Counted from the stretch's first letter, positions 44,208 to 54,414 are shown. The stretch: 64,000 bases of DNA from Thioclava sp. GXIMD4216 (GCF_037949285.1 NZ_CP149928.1:248001-312000); one strand, 5' to 3'. Numbers and translations: made by a program. Notes: a model not told the origin generated them from the sequence alone.

Positions 44208-45410
44208 ATGGACTGGACGAAAGTGCTCGCACGCCGCGCGGGCCGGATGAAAGCCTCGGAGATCCGTGAGCTGCTGAAACTTCTCGACCAGCCCGATATC
44301 ATCTCTTTCGCGGGCGGTATTCCCGACCCCGATCTCTTCCCCAGCGCGGCCTATTCCGACGCTTTTGCCGCCACGATGGCCGATAATAACGGCCATGCGG
44401 CGTTGCAATATTCGGTCTCCGAAGGCTATCGCCCGCTGCGCGAATGGCTTGTGGGCGAGATGGAAAAGATCGGCGTGCCCTGTGCCGTTGACAATATCAT
44501 GATCACCTCCGGTTCGCAGCAGGCGCTGGATTATCTGGGCAAGCTGTTCCTGACCGAAAACGATACCGCCGCCGTGATGCGCCCGACCTATCTGGGCGCT
44601 TTGGGAGCGTTCAACGCCTATGAGCCGCGTTATATTCCGCTGGATCCGATGTCGAATATCGACCCCGAGACCCTGAAGACGGAGGCCAAGGCCGCCGGCG
44701 GCGCGGTAAAATTTGCCTATCTCTCGGCAGATTTTGCCAACCCGACGGGCGAGACCCTGCCCCGTGACGGGCGCGAGCGTCTGCTGGATCAGGCCGAGGC
44801 GCTGGATTGCGCGATCATCGAGGATGGCGCCTATCAGAACCTGCGTTTCGATGGCGAGGCGATCCCGCCGATCCTTGCGCTGGACATCGAACGCAAGGGC
44901 GGTATCGAGAACACCCGCACCATCTATTGCGGGTCTTTCTCGAAAACGCTGGCGCCCGGTCTGCGCGTGGGCTGGGTTGTGGCGGCAAAGCCGGTGATCG
45001 ACCGTCTGGTGCTGATGAAACAGGCCGCCGACCTGCATTCGCCGACCCTCAACCAGATCGTGACGAACCATGTGGCGCGCGCGATCTTCCACGAGCATGT
45101 GGCCAAGATCAAGGCGGTCTATGCCAGCCGTCGCGACCGGATGCTGGCCGCGCTCGAGCGCGAGATGCCGGCATCGGTCAGCTTCACCCGTCCCGAAGGG
45201 GGCATGTTCATCTGGCTGACCTTCGACCCCAAACTCGACGGGGCCGATCTGCTGGCGAAAGCGGTACGCGATGAAAAAGTCGCCTTCGTCCCGGGCGGGG
45301 CGTTCTTTGCCGATGGCTCGGGCCAGAACACCCTGCGGCTCAGCTATTCCTGCGCGACCGATGCCCAGATCGACGAAGGGATCGCACGGATCGGCCGCAT
45401 CCTGCGCTAA
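44208..45410 (+). CDS. PLP-dependent aminotransferase, class I/II (2-aminoadipate/MocR-like type)
   Basis: A 400-residue fold-type I enzyme without a DNA-binding domain. The PLP lysine lies in CGSFSKTLAPGLRVGW. Other blocks are ISFAGGIPDPDLFP, SGSQQALDYLGKLF, ANPTGETLPRDGRERLL and IIEDGAYQNLRFDG. It resembles LysN-type and other broad aminotransferases; the substrate is undecided. The start at 44208 has CAGGAGACG before it. It stands alone, with a terminator right after. Confidence 0.88.
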   Translation: MDWTKVLARRAGRMKASEIRELLKLLDQPDIISFAGGIPDPDLFPSAAYSDAFAATMADNNGHAALQYSVSEGYRPLREWLVGEMEKIGVPCAVDNIMITSGSQQALDYLGKLFLTENDTAAVMRPTYLGALGAFNAYEPRYIPLDPMSNIDPETLKTEAKAAGGAVKFAYLSADFANPTGETLPRDGRERLLDQAEALDCAIIEDGAYQNLRFDGEAIPPILALDIERKGGIENTRTIYCGSFSKTLAPGLRVGWVVAAKPVIDRLVLMKQAADLHSPTLNQIVTNHVARAIFHEHVAKIKAVYASRRDRMLAALEREMPASVSFTRPEGGMFIWLTFDPKLDGADLLAKAVRDEKVAFVPGGAFFADGSGQNTLRLSYSCATDAQIDEGIARIGRILR

Positions 45411-45431
45411 GCCATTACCAGACAAACGAAA

Positions 45432-45466
45432 CCCCCTGCCATCCATCGATGGCGGGGGATTTTTTA
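45432..45466 (+). terminator. Rho-independent terminator after the aminotransferase gene
   Basis: CCCCCTGCCATC pairs with GATGGCGGGGG with one bulged T, followed by ATTTTTTA. Confidence 0.85.
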
Positions 45467-45667
45467 TTTGGGGTGCAGGCGGCTTTGCCGACAGAAATTT
45501 CCTTGGGTCATCTTCACGCGAGCGTGTTTTGACAGGTCTTTGCCAAGGGCGCAGAAGCCATTGGTAAGTAAATTGGTCAGGAATTCAGGGCCAATCCGGT
45601 ATCTCGCAGGAGGGATGTGTCTGACGGCCCAGACCCGTCCTTCCGGCCAAGTCGAAAGGTCTGGTCG

Positions 45668-47257
45668 ATGTTGGCAACCTTGGTAATCGCGCTGCGTGAA
45701 GGGCTTGAGGCCTCGCTGATCGTGGGGATCATCGCGGCTTTCCTGCGTCGCAACGGGGTTGGCTTGGGGGCGATGTGGACCGGCGTTATTGCCGCACTCG
45801 TGCTGTCACTGGCGGTAGGGCTCGGGCTGAACCATCTGGAACAGAGCCTGCCGCAGGCCCGACAGGAGGCGCTGGAAACCGTCATCGGGGCGGTGGCGAT
45901 TGTCTTCGTGACCGGCATGATCTTGTGGATGGACAAGCATGGCCGCGATATGCGCAGCAGTCTGGAAAGCGAGGCTGCGGCAGCCCTTGGCGGGCGGCGG
46001 GCCTTCGCCCTTGCGCTGATGGCCTTTCTGGCCGTGCTGAAAGAGGGGTTCGAAACTGCCGTCTTCTTTCTGGCAACCTTTTCTGCGGCACAATCCACAT
46101 TCTGGGCCGCCTGCGGGGCGGTGATCGGGCTGGGTCTGGCGGTGGCCATCGGCTGGGGCATCTATGCCGGCGGAGTGCGCCTGAACCTGTCGCGGTTTTT
46201 CCGTGTGACGGGGGCATTCCTGCTATTGGTGGCGGCGGGCCTGTGCGTGACCGCGCTGCGCACCGCGCATGAGGCGGGTTGGATCAATGCGGGCCAGCAG
46301 CTTGTCGTCAACCTGTCTTGGCTGGTGCAGCCGGGCACGGTGCGGGCGGCGTTGATGACCGGCGTTCTGGGTATCCCTGCCGATCCGCGTCTGATCGAGG
46401 TGCTGGGTTGGCTGGCCTATCTGGGTCCGGTGGCGCTGATGGTCTACTGGCCCAAATCGCGTCCGCTTGCACCCCGGACCGCGGCGCGTCTCAAACTTGG
46501 TGCGGGGGCGGTTCTGGCGCTGGTCGGGGTCGGGCTTCTGCTGACGCCGCAACCGCGGGCCCGTCTGCGCCAGACCGCACCGCTTACAACGATACAGGGC
46601 GATATGTCCGGTGAGTTGCGCCTTGCCCATGCCGATCTTCTGGTCCGTTTCGGTACGGCCGAGCTGCGCCTTGCCCCGATCCGCAGTCAAGATGCCAGCC
46701 ATAACGGGCAGGCGCTGAATATAGGCGATTACGCCGCGACCCTAGCAATCCCGACAGCGCCCGATAGCGTCAGCTTTGCCGATCTGGTGGCACTGAATGG
46801 CGGGCGCAGGCCGATCGGGTTGAACCCCACGCGCTATCCCGGACCCTATGCGGCACAATGGCAGGCCGATATCCAGGCACAGGCCACAAGCGGGCAGGGG
46901 GCTGTTGTGGCCGCGCAGGCCCGTAGCAGCGTCAGCGTCACCCTGTCGGGCGGCGGGCTACAGACCCCGCGCAGCCTGCGTGTGCGCGAGGTGCCGGACG
47001 CCGTGCAAAAGGCCATCGGCCCCGCCCGCTGGGCCATCCCCGAAACCTACACGACCCAAGCCAAAGCCGCCTATCGCGATTTCGGGGCGGCCTTGCAGGA
47101 ATGGCAGTTCTGGTGCCGCCAGTTTCCGCTTGTTCTTCTGGGGGCGGCGCTTGCCTGCGTGTTGCGCGGTGCACGTCAGCGCCGCCGCCTTTCTCCCGAA
47201 TCTTTCCACTCTACAGCCGGCGCACGCGCCGAACCCGCAGCAAAAGGAATGCCGTAA
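45668..47257 (+). CDS. efeU: FTR1-family iron permease EfeU with C-terminal extracytoplasmic extension
   Basis: A 529-residue membrane protein. Residues about 1-280 form the FTR1 core with the two iron motifs REGLE (10-14) and KEGFE (125-129) and about seven spans. Unlike E. coli EfeU (about 276 residues), a further soluble domain follows (about 310-490; rich in beta blocks, with AWNG-like SFADLVALNGGRRPIGLNP) and one last span (about 499-516). The ATG at 45668 puts REGLE where it belongs; a GTG at 45617 is in frame but too close to AGGAGGG. efeO overlaps its stop by one base (TAATG). Confidence 0.88.
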   Translation: MLATLVIALREGLEASLIVGIIAAFLRRNGVGLGAMWTGVIAALVLSLAVGLGLNHLEQSLPQARQEALETVIGAVAIVFVTGMILWMDKHGRDMRSSLESEAAAALGGRRAFALALMAFLAVLKEGFETAVFFLATFSAAQSTFWAACGAVIGLGLAVAIGWGIYAGGVRLNLSRFFRVTGAFLLLVAAGLCVTALRTAHEAGWINAGQQLVVNLSWLVQPGTVRAALMTGVLGIPADPRLIEVLGWLAYLGPVALMVYWPKSRPLAPRTAARLKLGAGAVLALVGVGLLLTPQPRARLRQTAPLTTIQGDMSGELRLAHADLLVRFGTAELRLAPIRSQDASHNGQALNIGDYAATLAIPTAPDSVSFADLVALNGGRRPIGLNPTRYPGPYAAQWQADIQAQATSGQGAVVAAQARSSVSVTLSGGGLQTPRSLRVREVPDAVQKAIGPARWAIPETYTTQAKAAYRDFGAALQEWQFWCRQFPLVLLGAALACVLRGARQRRRLSPESFHSTAGARAEPAAKGMP

Positions 47258-48453
47258 TGCCGTTTTCCCGCCCGTCCTCTCTTGTCCTTCCGCTTGTCGC
47301 AACGCTGGCCGCCAGCACGGCTTACGCACAGACGGCACAGAAAAACGATGCTGGTGCCGCACAGGTTGCCATCACCCTGACCGGCGATAATGGCGGCACC
47401 TGCGCCCTGAGCGCCAAGGAAGCCGTTGCGGGTCCGGTCACGTTCACCGTCACCAACCAGACAGCTACAGCCCTGACCGAAGTCGAGCTTCTGTCCGGCA
47501 ATCGCATCATCGGTGAAAAAGAGAACCTCGCCCCCGGTCTGCCGCCCGTGTCCTTTACCGTGACCCTTGGCGGCGGCGATTACGAGATCTACTGCCCCGG
47601 CGCGGCAGAGCAGAAGGTGGCCTTCAGCGTCAAGGGCCAGTTGGCACAGCGCCCGCAAGGCAGCGCCTCCGAACTGCTGGCAAAGGGCACCAAAGACTAC
47701 AATGCCTATGTCAACGAGACCGTTGATGCGATGCTGGTTGCGGTGACCAAACTCAAAACCGATATCGATGCCGGAAATCTTGAGGCCGCCAAGATCGATT
47801 ATGCGCGGGCCCGCCCGTTTTACGAGCGGATCGAATCCGATGTGGACGGGTTCGTGATGGACGGGTTCGATGCCACGGACAACCACGGCAATCTCGATTA
47901 CCTCATCGATATGCGGGCCTCGAATGAAGACCCCGCCGTGGGCTGGTCGGGCTATCACGCGATCGAGCGCGATCTGTTCGAACGTGGCGCCATTACCGAG
48001 GACACTAAGACGCTTGCGGCGGATCTGGTGAAGAATGTCACGCTGCTGGACAAGCTTGCCCCCAGCCTCGATTTCTGGCCCGAGGATCTGGCCAACGGGG
48101 CTGCAGACTTGCTGGAAGAGGTCCAGAGCAGCAAGATCAGCGGCGAGGAAGAAGCCTATAGCCACATCGATCTGGCCGATTTCGCGGGCAATGTGGAAGG
48201 GGCGGAACAGGCCTTTGCCTATCTGCAACCGGGTATGGAGCAGATCGACCCCGATCTGACCGCGCGTGTCAGCGACGAATTTGCCAAGGTCCGCGCCCTG
48301 CTGGACCAGTATCGCGACAATTCGGTGCCCGGTGGGTATGTGCTGTATACGCAAGAGCTGAAAGCGTCGGATAAGGTCAAGCTCAGCAAAGCCATCCAGT
48401 CGTTGCAGGAACCGCTGTCGCGCGTGGCCGAGAAGGTCGCGACCGCAGGCTAA
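47257..48453 (+). CDS. efeO: EfeO, periplasmic iron-uptake protein (cupredoxin plus M75 imelysin-like domain)
   Basis: A 398-residue exported protein. Signal peptide MPFSRPSSLVLPLVATLAAS...AYA is followed by a cupredoxin-like domain (about 35-140, with GTCALSAKEAVAGPVTFTV and YEIYCPG). The M75 domain (about 150-398) carries the metal motif GYHAIERDL (His234, Glu237). EfeO delivers iron to EfeU. Its start overlaps the efeU stop. Cys in TCALS and IYCPG may bind a metal or form a disulfide. Confidence 0.92.
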   Translation: MPFSRPSSLVLPLVATLAASTAYAQTAQKNDAGAAQVAITLTGDNGGTCALSAKEAVAGPVTFTVTNQTATALTEVELLSGNRIIGEKENLAPGLPPVSFTVTLGGGDYEIYCPGAAEQKVAFSVKGQLAQRPQGSASELLAKGTKDYNAYVNETVDAMLVAVTKLKTDIDAGNLEAAKIDYARARPFYERIESDVDGFVMDGFDATDNHGNLDYLIDMRASNEDPAVGWSGYHAIERDLFERGAITEDTKTLAADLVKNVTLLDKLAPSLDFWPEDLANGAADLLEEVQSSKISGEEEAYSHIDLADFAGNVEGAEQAFAYLQPGMEQIDPDLTARVSDEFAKVRALLDQYRDNSVPGGYVLYTQELKASDKVKLSKAIQSLQEPLSRVAEKVATAG

Positions 48454-48546
48454 GACGCATCTGGGGGCGGGTGGCCTTGTGCCGGCCCGCCCCGTGAGAC
48501 ATCTGTCAGACCGCCTTCTCCCAGCCTGACTTGCAAAGGAGACATC

Positions 48547-49782
48547 ATGGACATCCCCGATTCCCGCCGCCGTGGCCTTCTGTTCGGCGCGGCGCTTTCA
48601 CCTTTTGCCGCCCCCGCGCTGGTGTCCGCCGCGCAAGCGAGCGATGACCCCCAAGACCCGCCCACAGACCAGATAGACCTGACCCATGCTTATCCGTTTT
48701 ACGGGCCGGGACCGCAGGCGGGCATCGCGACACCGCCGCAGCGCCATATCGTCTATATGACCTTCGATCTGACCTCGACCGACCCGCGCGATTTGCAGAT
48801 ATTGCTGGCCCGCTGGTCGGCCTCGATCGCCCAGATGATGAAGGGCGAGCCGATCAGCAAGGTCGATCCGGGGCGGCCCAATGCCGGTGCGCTGGATACG
48901 GGCGAGGCGCTGGATCTGGCACCGGCCTCGCTGAGTGTGACCGTGGGCTTGGGGCCGGGGGTGTTCGATGACAGGCTGGGATTGCAGGCCTTCCGTCCCA
49001 AAGCCTTGCGCCCGCTCAAACGTCTGCCCGGAGACGCGCTTTTGCCCGAGATTTCGGGGGGCGATCTTTCGCTACAGGCCTGTGCGGATGATCCGCAGGT
49101 GGCCTATCATGCGGTGCGGGTGCTGGCACGGCTGGCCAAATCCACCGGAACGGCGGCCACTCGCTGGGCGATCATGGGGTTCGGTCGGGCTTCGGCAGGG
49201 GTCGGGCAGAGCACACCGCGCAATCTTCTGGGGTTTCGGGATGGCACCCGCAATATCGTCACCGAGCAGGACCGCGCGAAATTCGTGTGGTCCGACAATC
49301 CCGGCTGGGGGGCGGGGGGCAGCTATCAGGTGGTGCGTAAAATCCGGATGTTCATCGAAAGCTGGGATACCGACCGCGTGGATGACCAGAACGAGGTCTT
49401 TGGCCGTTTCAAGGTGTCGGGAGCGCCGCTGACCGGCACGCATGAATTCGATACGCCCGATTTCAAGGCACAGGGGCCGCATGGGCCCGTGATTCCGGCC
49501 AATGCACATATGCGTCTTGCGGCGCATGAGCATCATAACGGGCTGAAGATCCTGCGGCGCGGGTATAACTATACCGACGGGATCAACAGTCTGGGCATGC
49601 TGGATGCGGGGTTGTTGTTCCTGTCCTACCAGAATGATCCGCATGCGTTCGAGACGCTACAGACCCGTCTGGGGGCGTCGGACGCGCTGAACGAATATAT
49701 CTCGCATATCGCATCGGGCGTGTTCTTCGTGCCGCCCGCCCCGCCCGAGGGCAGCTATATCGGTGCGCATATGTTTGCGTGA
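48547..49782 (+). CDS. efeB: EfeB, Tat-exported DyP-type haem peroxidase/deferrochelatase
   Basis: A 411-residue DyP peroxidase. The N-terminus SRRRGLLFGAALSPFAAPALVSA is a twin-arginine-type signal. The diagnostic GFRDGT is at 229-234 (Asp232 distal), with a likely axial His in GTHEFDTPDFK or nearby. It is the third gene of efeUOB and probably oxidises Fe(II) or extracts iron from haem in the periplasm. AAAGGAGACATC precedes the ATG. A terminator follows. Confidence 0.92.
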   Translation: MDIPDSRRRGLLFGAALSPFAAPALVSAAQASDDPQDPPTDQIDLTHAYPFYGPGPQAGIATPPQRHIVYMTFDLTSTDPRDLQILLARWSASIAQMMKGEPISKVDPGRPNAGALDTGEALDLAPASLSVTVGLGPGVFDDRLGLQAFRPKALRPLKRLPGDALLPEISGGDLSLQACADDPQVAYHAVRVLARLAKSTGTAATRWAIMGFGRASAGVGQSTPRNLLGFRDGTRNIVTEQDRAKFVWSDNPGWGAGGSYQVVRKIRMFIESWDTDRVDDQNEVFGRFKVSGAPLTGTHEFDTPDFKAQGPHGPVIPANAHMRLAAHEHHNGLKILRRGYNYTDGINSLGMLDAGLLFLSYQNDPHAFETLQTRLGASDALNEYISHIASGVFFVPPAPPEGSYIGAHMFA

Positions 49783-49809
49783 GCGAAGCACCTTCCCCTG
49801 CGGCATAAA

Positions 49810-49839
49810 CCCCGCGGCGGCCTGTCGCGGGGTCTTTTT
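49810..49839 (+). terminator. Rho-independent terminator after efeB
   Basis: CCCCGCG and CGCGGGG pair with a 9-base loop, followed by TCTTTTTG. Confidence 0.8.
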
Positions 49840-49946
49840 GAGAGACGCGCGGGGGATGTGGGGGCGCAGGGCCGCTGCCCGCACCGTGCCAGAGCAGAAT
49901 GCGGGCTCGCCTTCCGTTGCGCGCCGTCTGTCACGGCGCGGGGGGA

Positions 49947-50354
49947 TCAGCGTTGCGGCTTGGGGGGTGTCATCTTCGCCAGAAAGGCTTTGAATTCCTT
50001 TTTGGAAATGATGCCATCGTGGTTGCGGTCCAGTTCTGCGCCGCTGGGCGGTCGGGGATGGTCGGCCTTGCCTTTGGGGGCCGCGCCCTTGGGAGCCGCA
50101 TGGCCGGATTTGGAAGGCGGCGGGCCATCGGGGCGGGGGGCATGTTCGGCCATGAACATGTCGAATTCCTTTACCGTGACCCGTCCGTCATGGTTGCGGT
50201 CCATCTCTTTCAGGCTCGGCGGGCGGGGCGGTTCGTCTGCCTCTCTGGCCGGCGGCTTGGTCTGGGCTAGGGCCTGTGTGCTGACGACCGGCCCGCAGGC
50301 CAGAAGCGCGGCCAGAGCCACGGTGCCAAAGGGGAGAACACCCGACTGTTTCAT
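49947..50354 (-). CDS. Exported EF-hand calcium-binding protein
   Basis: A 135-residue protein with a signal peptide (about 1-31, ending TQALA). It has two canonical EF-hand loops: DRNHDGRVTVKEF (about 52-64) and DRNHDGIISKKEF (about 109-121). Between them lies a Pro/Lys/Gly-rich linker. The two loops are close copies, so the second arose by internal duplication. It belongs to the EF-hand proteins of the bacterial envelope; the role is unknown. It sits between efeB and the MFS gene but on the opposite strand to efeB. Confidence 0.85.
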   Translation of the reverse strand: MKQSGVLPFGTVALAALLACGPVVSTQALAQTKPPAREADEPPRPPSLKEMDRNHDGRVTVKEFDMFMAEHAPRPDGPPPSKSGHAAPKGAAPKGKADHPRPPSGAELDRNHDGIISKKEFKAFLAKMTPPKPQR

Positions 50355-50461
50355 GCGTTAATCCTATATGCTTCGACATCCGGCCTTTGTCAGACAAAGG
50401 CCGTCTTTTCCGAACGGAACGGGCAGGGGCTTCCGTCGGGCCGGACCGGCCCATCTGGCTG

Positions 50462-51655
50462 TTAGCGATGGCGGATCAGTAAACTCAGCGCGAGCAGGCA
50501 GAGGGCGGTTGCCAGAACGGCAAAACCCGTTGCCAGCGGTGCCAGCGGCAAGGCCAGTGTCAGCAGGCCGAAAATTACCACGGGTACCGAGATCGCCAGA
50601 TAGCTCACCACGAAATACAGCGAGATCACTCCGGCGCGGTCGGTGTCCGGTGCCGCCGCTCCGATGGCCGCCAGACCGGAGCGGAAGGCGAGGCCATGCC
50701 CGAGACCGGCGACCAGCGTGGCCAGAAGGAGCAGCGGCAGGTTCTGCATCTGGAAGGCAAAGGCCATGATCGTCGTGCCTGCGCCCAGCACCAGACAGCC
50801 CAGTGGCCCGCGCCAGCCTGCGCCGATATGGCCGACCAAGGCCTGCCCGAGGGTCGAGGCAAGGAAAATGAACCCCGCGACGAAGCCGATCAGAAGCGGG
50901 CTGTGATAGCCCATGATCTGCCCCAGAAATCCGGGAATGACGGCCGAGTAGAAGCCGAACACCATGAACCCCGCCACGGCGGCAATCGCGGCGGGCAGGA
51001 AGGCGCGGCGCACTTCGGGGGGGAGTGCGAGCGATTGTGGCGACCAGTCCGGACGGGCCGCTTTCGTGACGCGTTCGGGCACATGGCGGAAACAGAGCGC
51101 AGCCAGACAGATCAGCGCCAGATGCAGCAGATAGGGTGTCAGCAAGGGCAAAGGCATCAGCAGGGCGGCGGCTCCGGCCAGCAACGGGCCCGCGCCGAGC
51201 CCGCCCATATTGGCGGCGGTCGCGACCAGCACGCCCAGCTTCACATGGCGGGGCGGCGCAAGGTCCATGACGGTTGCGGTGGCCGTCGAGGCAAAGATCC
51301 CCGCCGACAGCCCCGAGATCATCCGCGCCAGCAGAACCAGCCAGAGCTGCCCTGCCAGACAGAAGACCAGATCGCTTGCCACCGAAAGACCGACACCGGC
51401 ATAGAGCATCGGTTTGCGCCCGATCTGGTCGGACCAGCGCCCCGTCAGTACCAATGCGGCAATCACCCCGCCCGCATAGACCGCAAAGATCACGGTGATC
51501 ATCGCCTGCGACAGATCCATCTGCTGCCGGTAAAGCGTGTAAAGCGGCGTCGGCAGGGTGGTGCCCGACATCGCACAGAAGAACAGCAGGGCCGCAATCA
51601 GGAACAGGCCGATGCCTGCGCGCGCGTCGCGGGGGGAAGAAACGGCATCGGTCAT
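50462..51655 (-). CDS. MFS transporter (drug/solute efflux type)
   Basis: A 397-residue, 12-span major facilitator protein. The loop after span 2 is GRWSDQIGRKPML, a match to the MFS motif G-x3-D-x2-G-R-(K/R). Other conserved blocks are RMISGLSAGIFASTATA and GAGTTIMAF. The start at 51655 has GAGGA upstream. The neighbour on the left is the EF-hand gene on the same strand. The substrate is unknown; the family includes arabinose and drug exporters. Confidence 0.83.
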   Translation of the reverse strand: MTDAVSSPRDARAGIGLFLIAALLFFCAMSGTTLPTPLYTLYRQQMDLSQAMITVIFAVYAGGVIAALVLTGRWSDQIGRKPMLYAGVGLSVASDLVFCLAGQLWLVLLARMISGLSAGIFASTATATVMDLAPPRHVKLGVLVATAANMGGLGAGPLLAGAAALLMPLPLLTPYLLHLALICLAALCFRHVPERVTKAARPDWSPQSLALPPEVRRAFLPAAIAAVAGFMVFGFYSAVIPGFLGQIMGYHSPLLIGFVAGFIFLASTLGQALVGHIGAGWRGPLGCLVLGAGTTIMAFAFQMQNLPLLLLATLVAGLGHGLAFRSGLAAIGAAAPDTDRAGVISLYFVVSYLAISVPVVIFGLLTLALPLAPLATGFAVLATALCLLALSLLIRHR

Positions 51656-51724
51656 CAGGCGTCCTCGCATGGGGAGGGTCAGCATGACCTAGCTTATCAT
51701 TTCGGGCAAGCGGTTCCGATGCGC

Positions 51725-52597
51725 CTAGAACCACTGGCCCGGTTCGATCAGCCCCAGATCGAGAAGCTGCTGCGAGTTCCACTGGAAGGGCTCGGCATTA
51801 TACCAGCGGAAATCCTGAATGGCCCAGGACGAACCGGGATTGGTTTTCAGCGCTTTGGCCGCGCGGAAGGACAGGATCGCGCCGGTCAGGTTATGATGCC
51901 ACGGGCAGGAATAGGTGTTGTATTCCTCGTCGCTGAAGGTGTGATCGGCACGCAGCGTCAGCCCCTGTGCCGCCGAGAACAGGCCGATGCGGTCGATCTT
52001 GCGACGGTTCTCGCGCACATGTTCCTCGAAGCGCCAGCGCAACCCGCCAAAGAAATCGAGCTGCCGCTCCTTGGGGTGATTGTGGTTTTCGGGGTCGAGC
52101 CGTGCCAGCGCGTAATAGCCCGCGCGGTCCAGCATCGCATCCTCGCGGCTGACGCCATTGGGATTGGCCTCCAGATCGGCGGTATAAAGGTCGATCACAT
52201 AGGTCAGCATCGCGGGACGCCGCTCTTCGGTATGGAAGGCCAGCATTTCGCCCACGCGGCGGGTCTCGCTGAACGGATAGAAGAGATATTCGGCGTTATA
52301 GCAATAATACAACCAGACCTTGGGCGGGGTCAGGCTGATGGCCAGATTGACCGCCGCCACCGTCGCACCCGGTTCATGGGTGTCGTAATCGACTCTGTGA
52401 ACCCGCGCCTCGAACCCTTCGGGCAGGGGTAGGGCCTGCGGCATGAAGGCGATCACCTCTCGGAAGCCACAGTTCAGATGATGGGCCAGCGTGCTGTCCA
52501 GCTCGACCTCGTCCTCGACAAGAATCAAGGCCACCGGCCCTTTGGCAAACAGGGACTGGCCCTTGCTGGCAAGATCATCAAGAGAAGAAAATAGCAT
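51725..52597 (-). CDS. Conserved protein of unknown function, glycosyltransferase-like
   Basis: A 290-residue soluble protein. An N-terminal block GPVALILVEDEVELDSTLAHH resembles the opening strand of family 2-type glycosyltransferases, and FFGGLRWRFEEHVRENRRKIDR and CPWHHNLTGAILSFRAAKAL look conserved. No complete DxD-type motif is evident. Similar proteins occur across Rhodobacteraceae by recollection. It lies divergent from miaB. Glycosyltransferase is a guess and the function is unknown. Confidence 0.55.
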   Translation of the reverse strand: MLFSSLDDLASKGQSLFAKGPVALILVEDEVELDSTLAHHLNCGFREVIAFMPQALPLPEGFEARVHRVDYDTHEPGATVAAVNLAISLTPPKVWLYYCYNAEYLFYPFSETRRVGEMLAFHTEERRPAMLTYVIDLYTADLEANPNGVSREDAMLDRAGYYALARLDPENHNHPKERQLDFFGGLRWRFEEHVRENRRKIDRIGLFSAAQGLTLRADHTFSDEEYNTYSCPWHHNLTGAILSFRAAKALKTNPGSSWAIQDFRWYNAEPFQWNSQQLLDLGLIEPGQWF

Positions 52598-52839
52598 GGA
52601 GCGTCCGGTCTTTTGCGCCAGATTTCCCCAAGAGGCAGGTGATTACAAGAGCGTGATCGCCCGAGCCTGCGGCGCGGGGCATTCTTGCACCACCTACCAT
52701 TGCCTTTCTGGTCTGTGAAAACATCACTTTTGGCCGCAGCTTGACGGGCGATGCTTGCTCCATAGGGCAATCTCCGGTATCGGGCAGGCTGCCGATCCGC
52801 CACATCCGCCCCCAATCTGTCCGCCAGGAGGTTTCTCTG

Positions 52840-54198
52840 ATGCCCGATTCCAAGCTTGATACCGTTGAGACGCCCGCCGTTCCGGTGCTGAAGAAGCTGC
52901 ATATCAAGACCTACGGCTGCCAGATGAACGTCTATGACAGCGAGCGTATGGCCGAGGCGATGGGCGGCGAGGGCTATGTCCTGACCGACAGCCCCGAAGA
53001 GGCCGATATGGTGCTGCTGAACACCTGCCACATCCGCGAGAAGGCCGCCGAGAAGGTCTATCACGAGCTGGGCCGCCTGCGTCCGCTCAAAGAGGCCAAC
53101 CCGAACCTGAAGATCGGGGTGGCGGGCTGTGTGGCGCAGGCCGAGGGCGAAGAGATCCGCCGCCGCATGCCGCTGGTGGATATGGTGGTGGGCTCGCAAA
53201 GCTATCACAAACTGCCTGCGATGACCCGCGCGGTGGATCGCGGCGAGAAGCCGGTGGATACCGACTTCCCCGTCGAGGATAAATTCGAACATCTTCCCGA
53301 GCGCCCCGTGCAGGCGCGCCCCACCGCCTTTCTGACGGTGCAGGAAGGGTGCGACAAGTTCTGCGCCTTCTGCGTGGTGCCCTATACCCGCGGGGCCGAG
53401 GTCTCGCGCCCTGTGGCCCGCATCTTGGGCGAGGCGCGCAAGCTGGTCGAGAAGGGCGTGCGCGAGATCACCCTTCTGGGTCAGAACGTCAACGCCTATC
53501 ACGGCGAGGGCGAGGAGGGCACCTGGTCTCTGGCGCGTCTGGTGCGCGAATTGGCCAAGATCGAGGGGCTGGACCGGATCCGCTATACCACCTCGCATCC
53601 GAATGACATGGAAGATGATCTGATCGCCGCCCACGGCGATGAACCCAAGCTGATGCCCTATCTGCATCTGCCGGTGCAATCGGGCTCCGACCGTATTCTG
53701 AAGGCGATGAACCGCAAGCATACGGCGGCGGAATATATCCGCCTGATCGAGCGTATCCGTGCCGCCCGCCCCGATCTGGTGCTTTCGGGCGATTTTATCG
53801 TGGGCTTCCCCGGCGAGACCGATCAGGATTTCGAGGATACGATGGAGCTGGTGCGCAAGGTGGGCTATGGCGCGGCCTATTCGTTCAAATATTCCGCCCG
53901 TCCGGGCACGCCTGCGGCAGATCGCACCGATGCCGTGCCTGCCGAGGTGGCCGATGAGCGTCTGCAACGTCTGCAGGCGCTGATCACCCAGCAGCAGCGC
54001 GCCACCCAAGAGGCGATGGTCGGGCGCGAATGTTTCGTGCTGTTCGAAAAGCCGGGCCGTCAGGAAGGCCAGTGGGTCGGCAAGTCGGATTATCTGCAAG
54101 CGGTTCACGTTAAAGGTGAAAATATCCGCCCCGGCACATTGGCACGGGTCCGCATTACGGCGTCGGGCCCCAATTCGCTTGCCGGAGAGCTGATCTGA
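52840..54198 (+). CDS. miaB: tRNA-2-methylthio-N6-dimethylallyladenosine synthase
   Basis: A 452-residue radical SAM methylthiotransferase acting on A37 of tRNA. The N-terminal MTTase cluster cysteines include Cys27 in TYGCQMN, one in [11 protein letters not shown] and one in AGCVAQ. The radical SAM motif is Cys171-x3-Cys175-x2-Cys178 in [15 protein letters not shown] domain closes the protein (about 385-448). The start at 52840 follows CAGGAGG. phoH is normally close by; here two envelope genes come between them, and ybeY is 28 kb away. Confidence 0.96.
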   Translation: MPDSKLDTVETPAVPVLKKLHIKTYGCQMNVYDSERMAEAMGGEGYVLTDSPEEADMVLLNTCHIREKAAEKVYHELGRLRPLKEANPNLKIGVAGCVAQAEGEEIRRRMPLVDMVVGSQSYHKLPAMTRAVDRGEKPVDTDFPVEDKFEHLPERPVQARPTAFLTVQEGCDKFCAFCVVPYTRGAEVSRPVARILGEARKLVEKGVREITLLGQNVNAYHGEGEEGTWSLARLVRELAKIEGLDRIRYTTSHPNDMEDDLIAAHGDEPKLMPYLHLPVQSGSDRILKAMNRKHTAAEYIRLIERIRAARPDLVLSGDFIVGFPGETDQDFEDTMELVRKVGYGAAYSFKYSARPGTPAADRTDAVPAEVADERLQRLQALITQQQRATQEAMVGRECFVLFEKPGRQEGQWVGKSDYLQAVHVKGENIRPGTLARVRITASGPNSLAGELI

Positions 54199-54414
54199 TA
54201 AACCGGTTTTGGCGGATCACGTAAAAACCATGCGAATCCGCCAAAATAGAAACAATCCGTGGTTTTTGGGGGACTTGTTTCCATAATCACTACTACATCT
54301 TGCGTCTTTACCCTTCCATTGCGTCACTTTTTTGCTAATCTGCCGTGAGTTGGACATTTTGCCGCCCGCTGCATGGAAAATGCCGCTCGGGATGGCATTT
54401 AGGGGGACGAGACG

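Noticed and set aside
44049..45446. 465-codon minus-strand frame opposite the aminotransferase
   Set aside because: Antisense of a gene with clear PLP motifs.
45615..45686. Possible 23-codon leader ending in Trp overlapping the efeU start
   Set aside because: AGGAGGG directly abuts its ATG, too close to work, and the peptide has no stem-loop partner for attenuation.
50696..52432. 578-codon plus-strand frame across the MFS and glycosyltransferase-like genes
   Set aside because: Spans two opposite-strand genes; rich in Gln, Arg and His, no domains.
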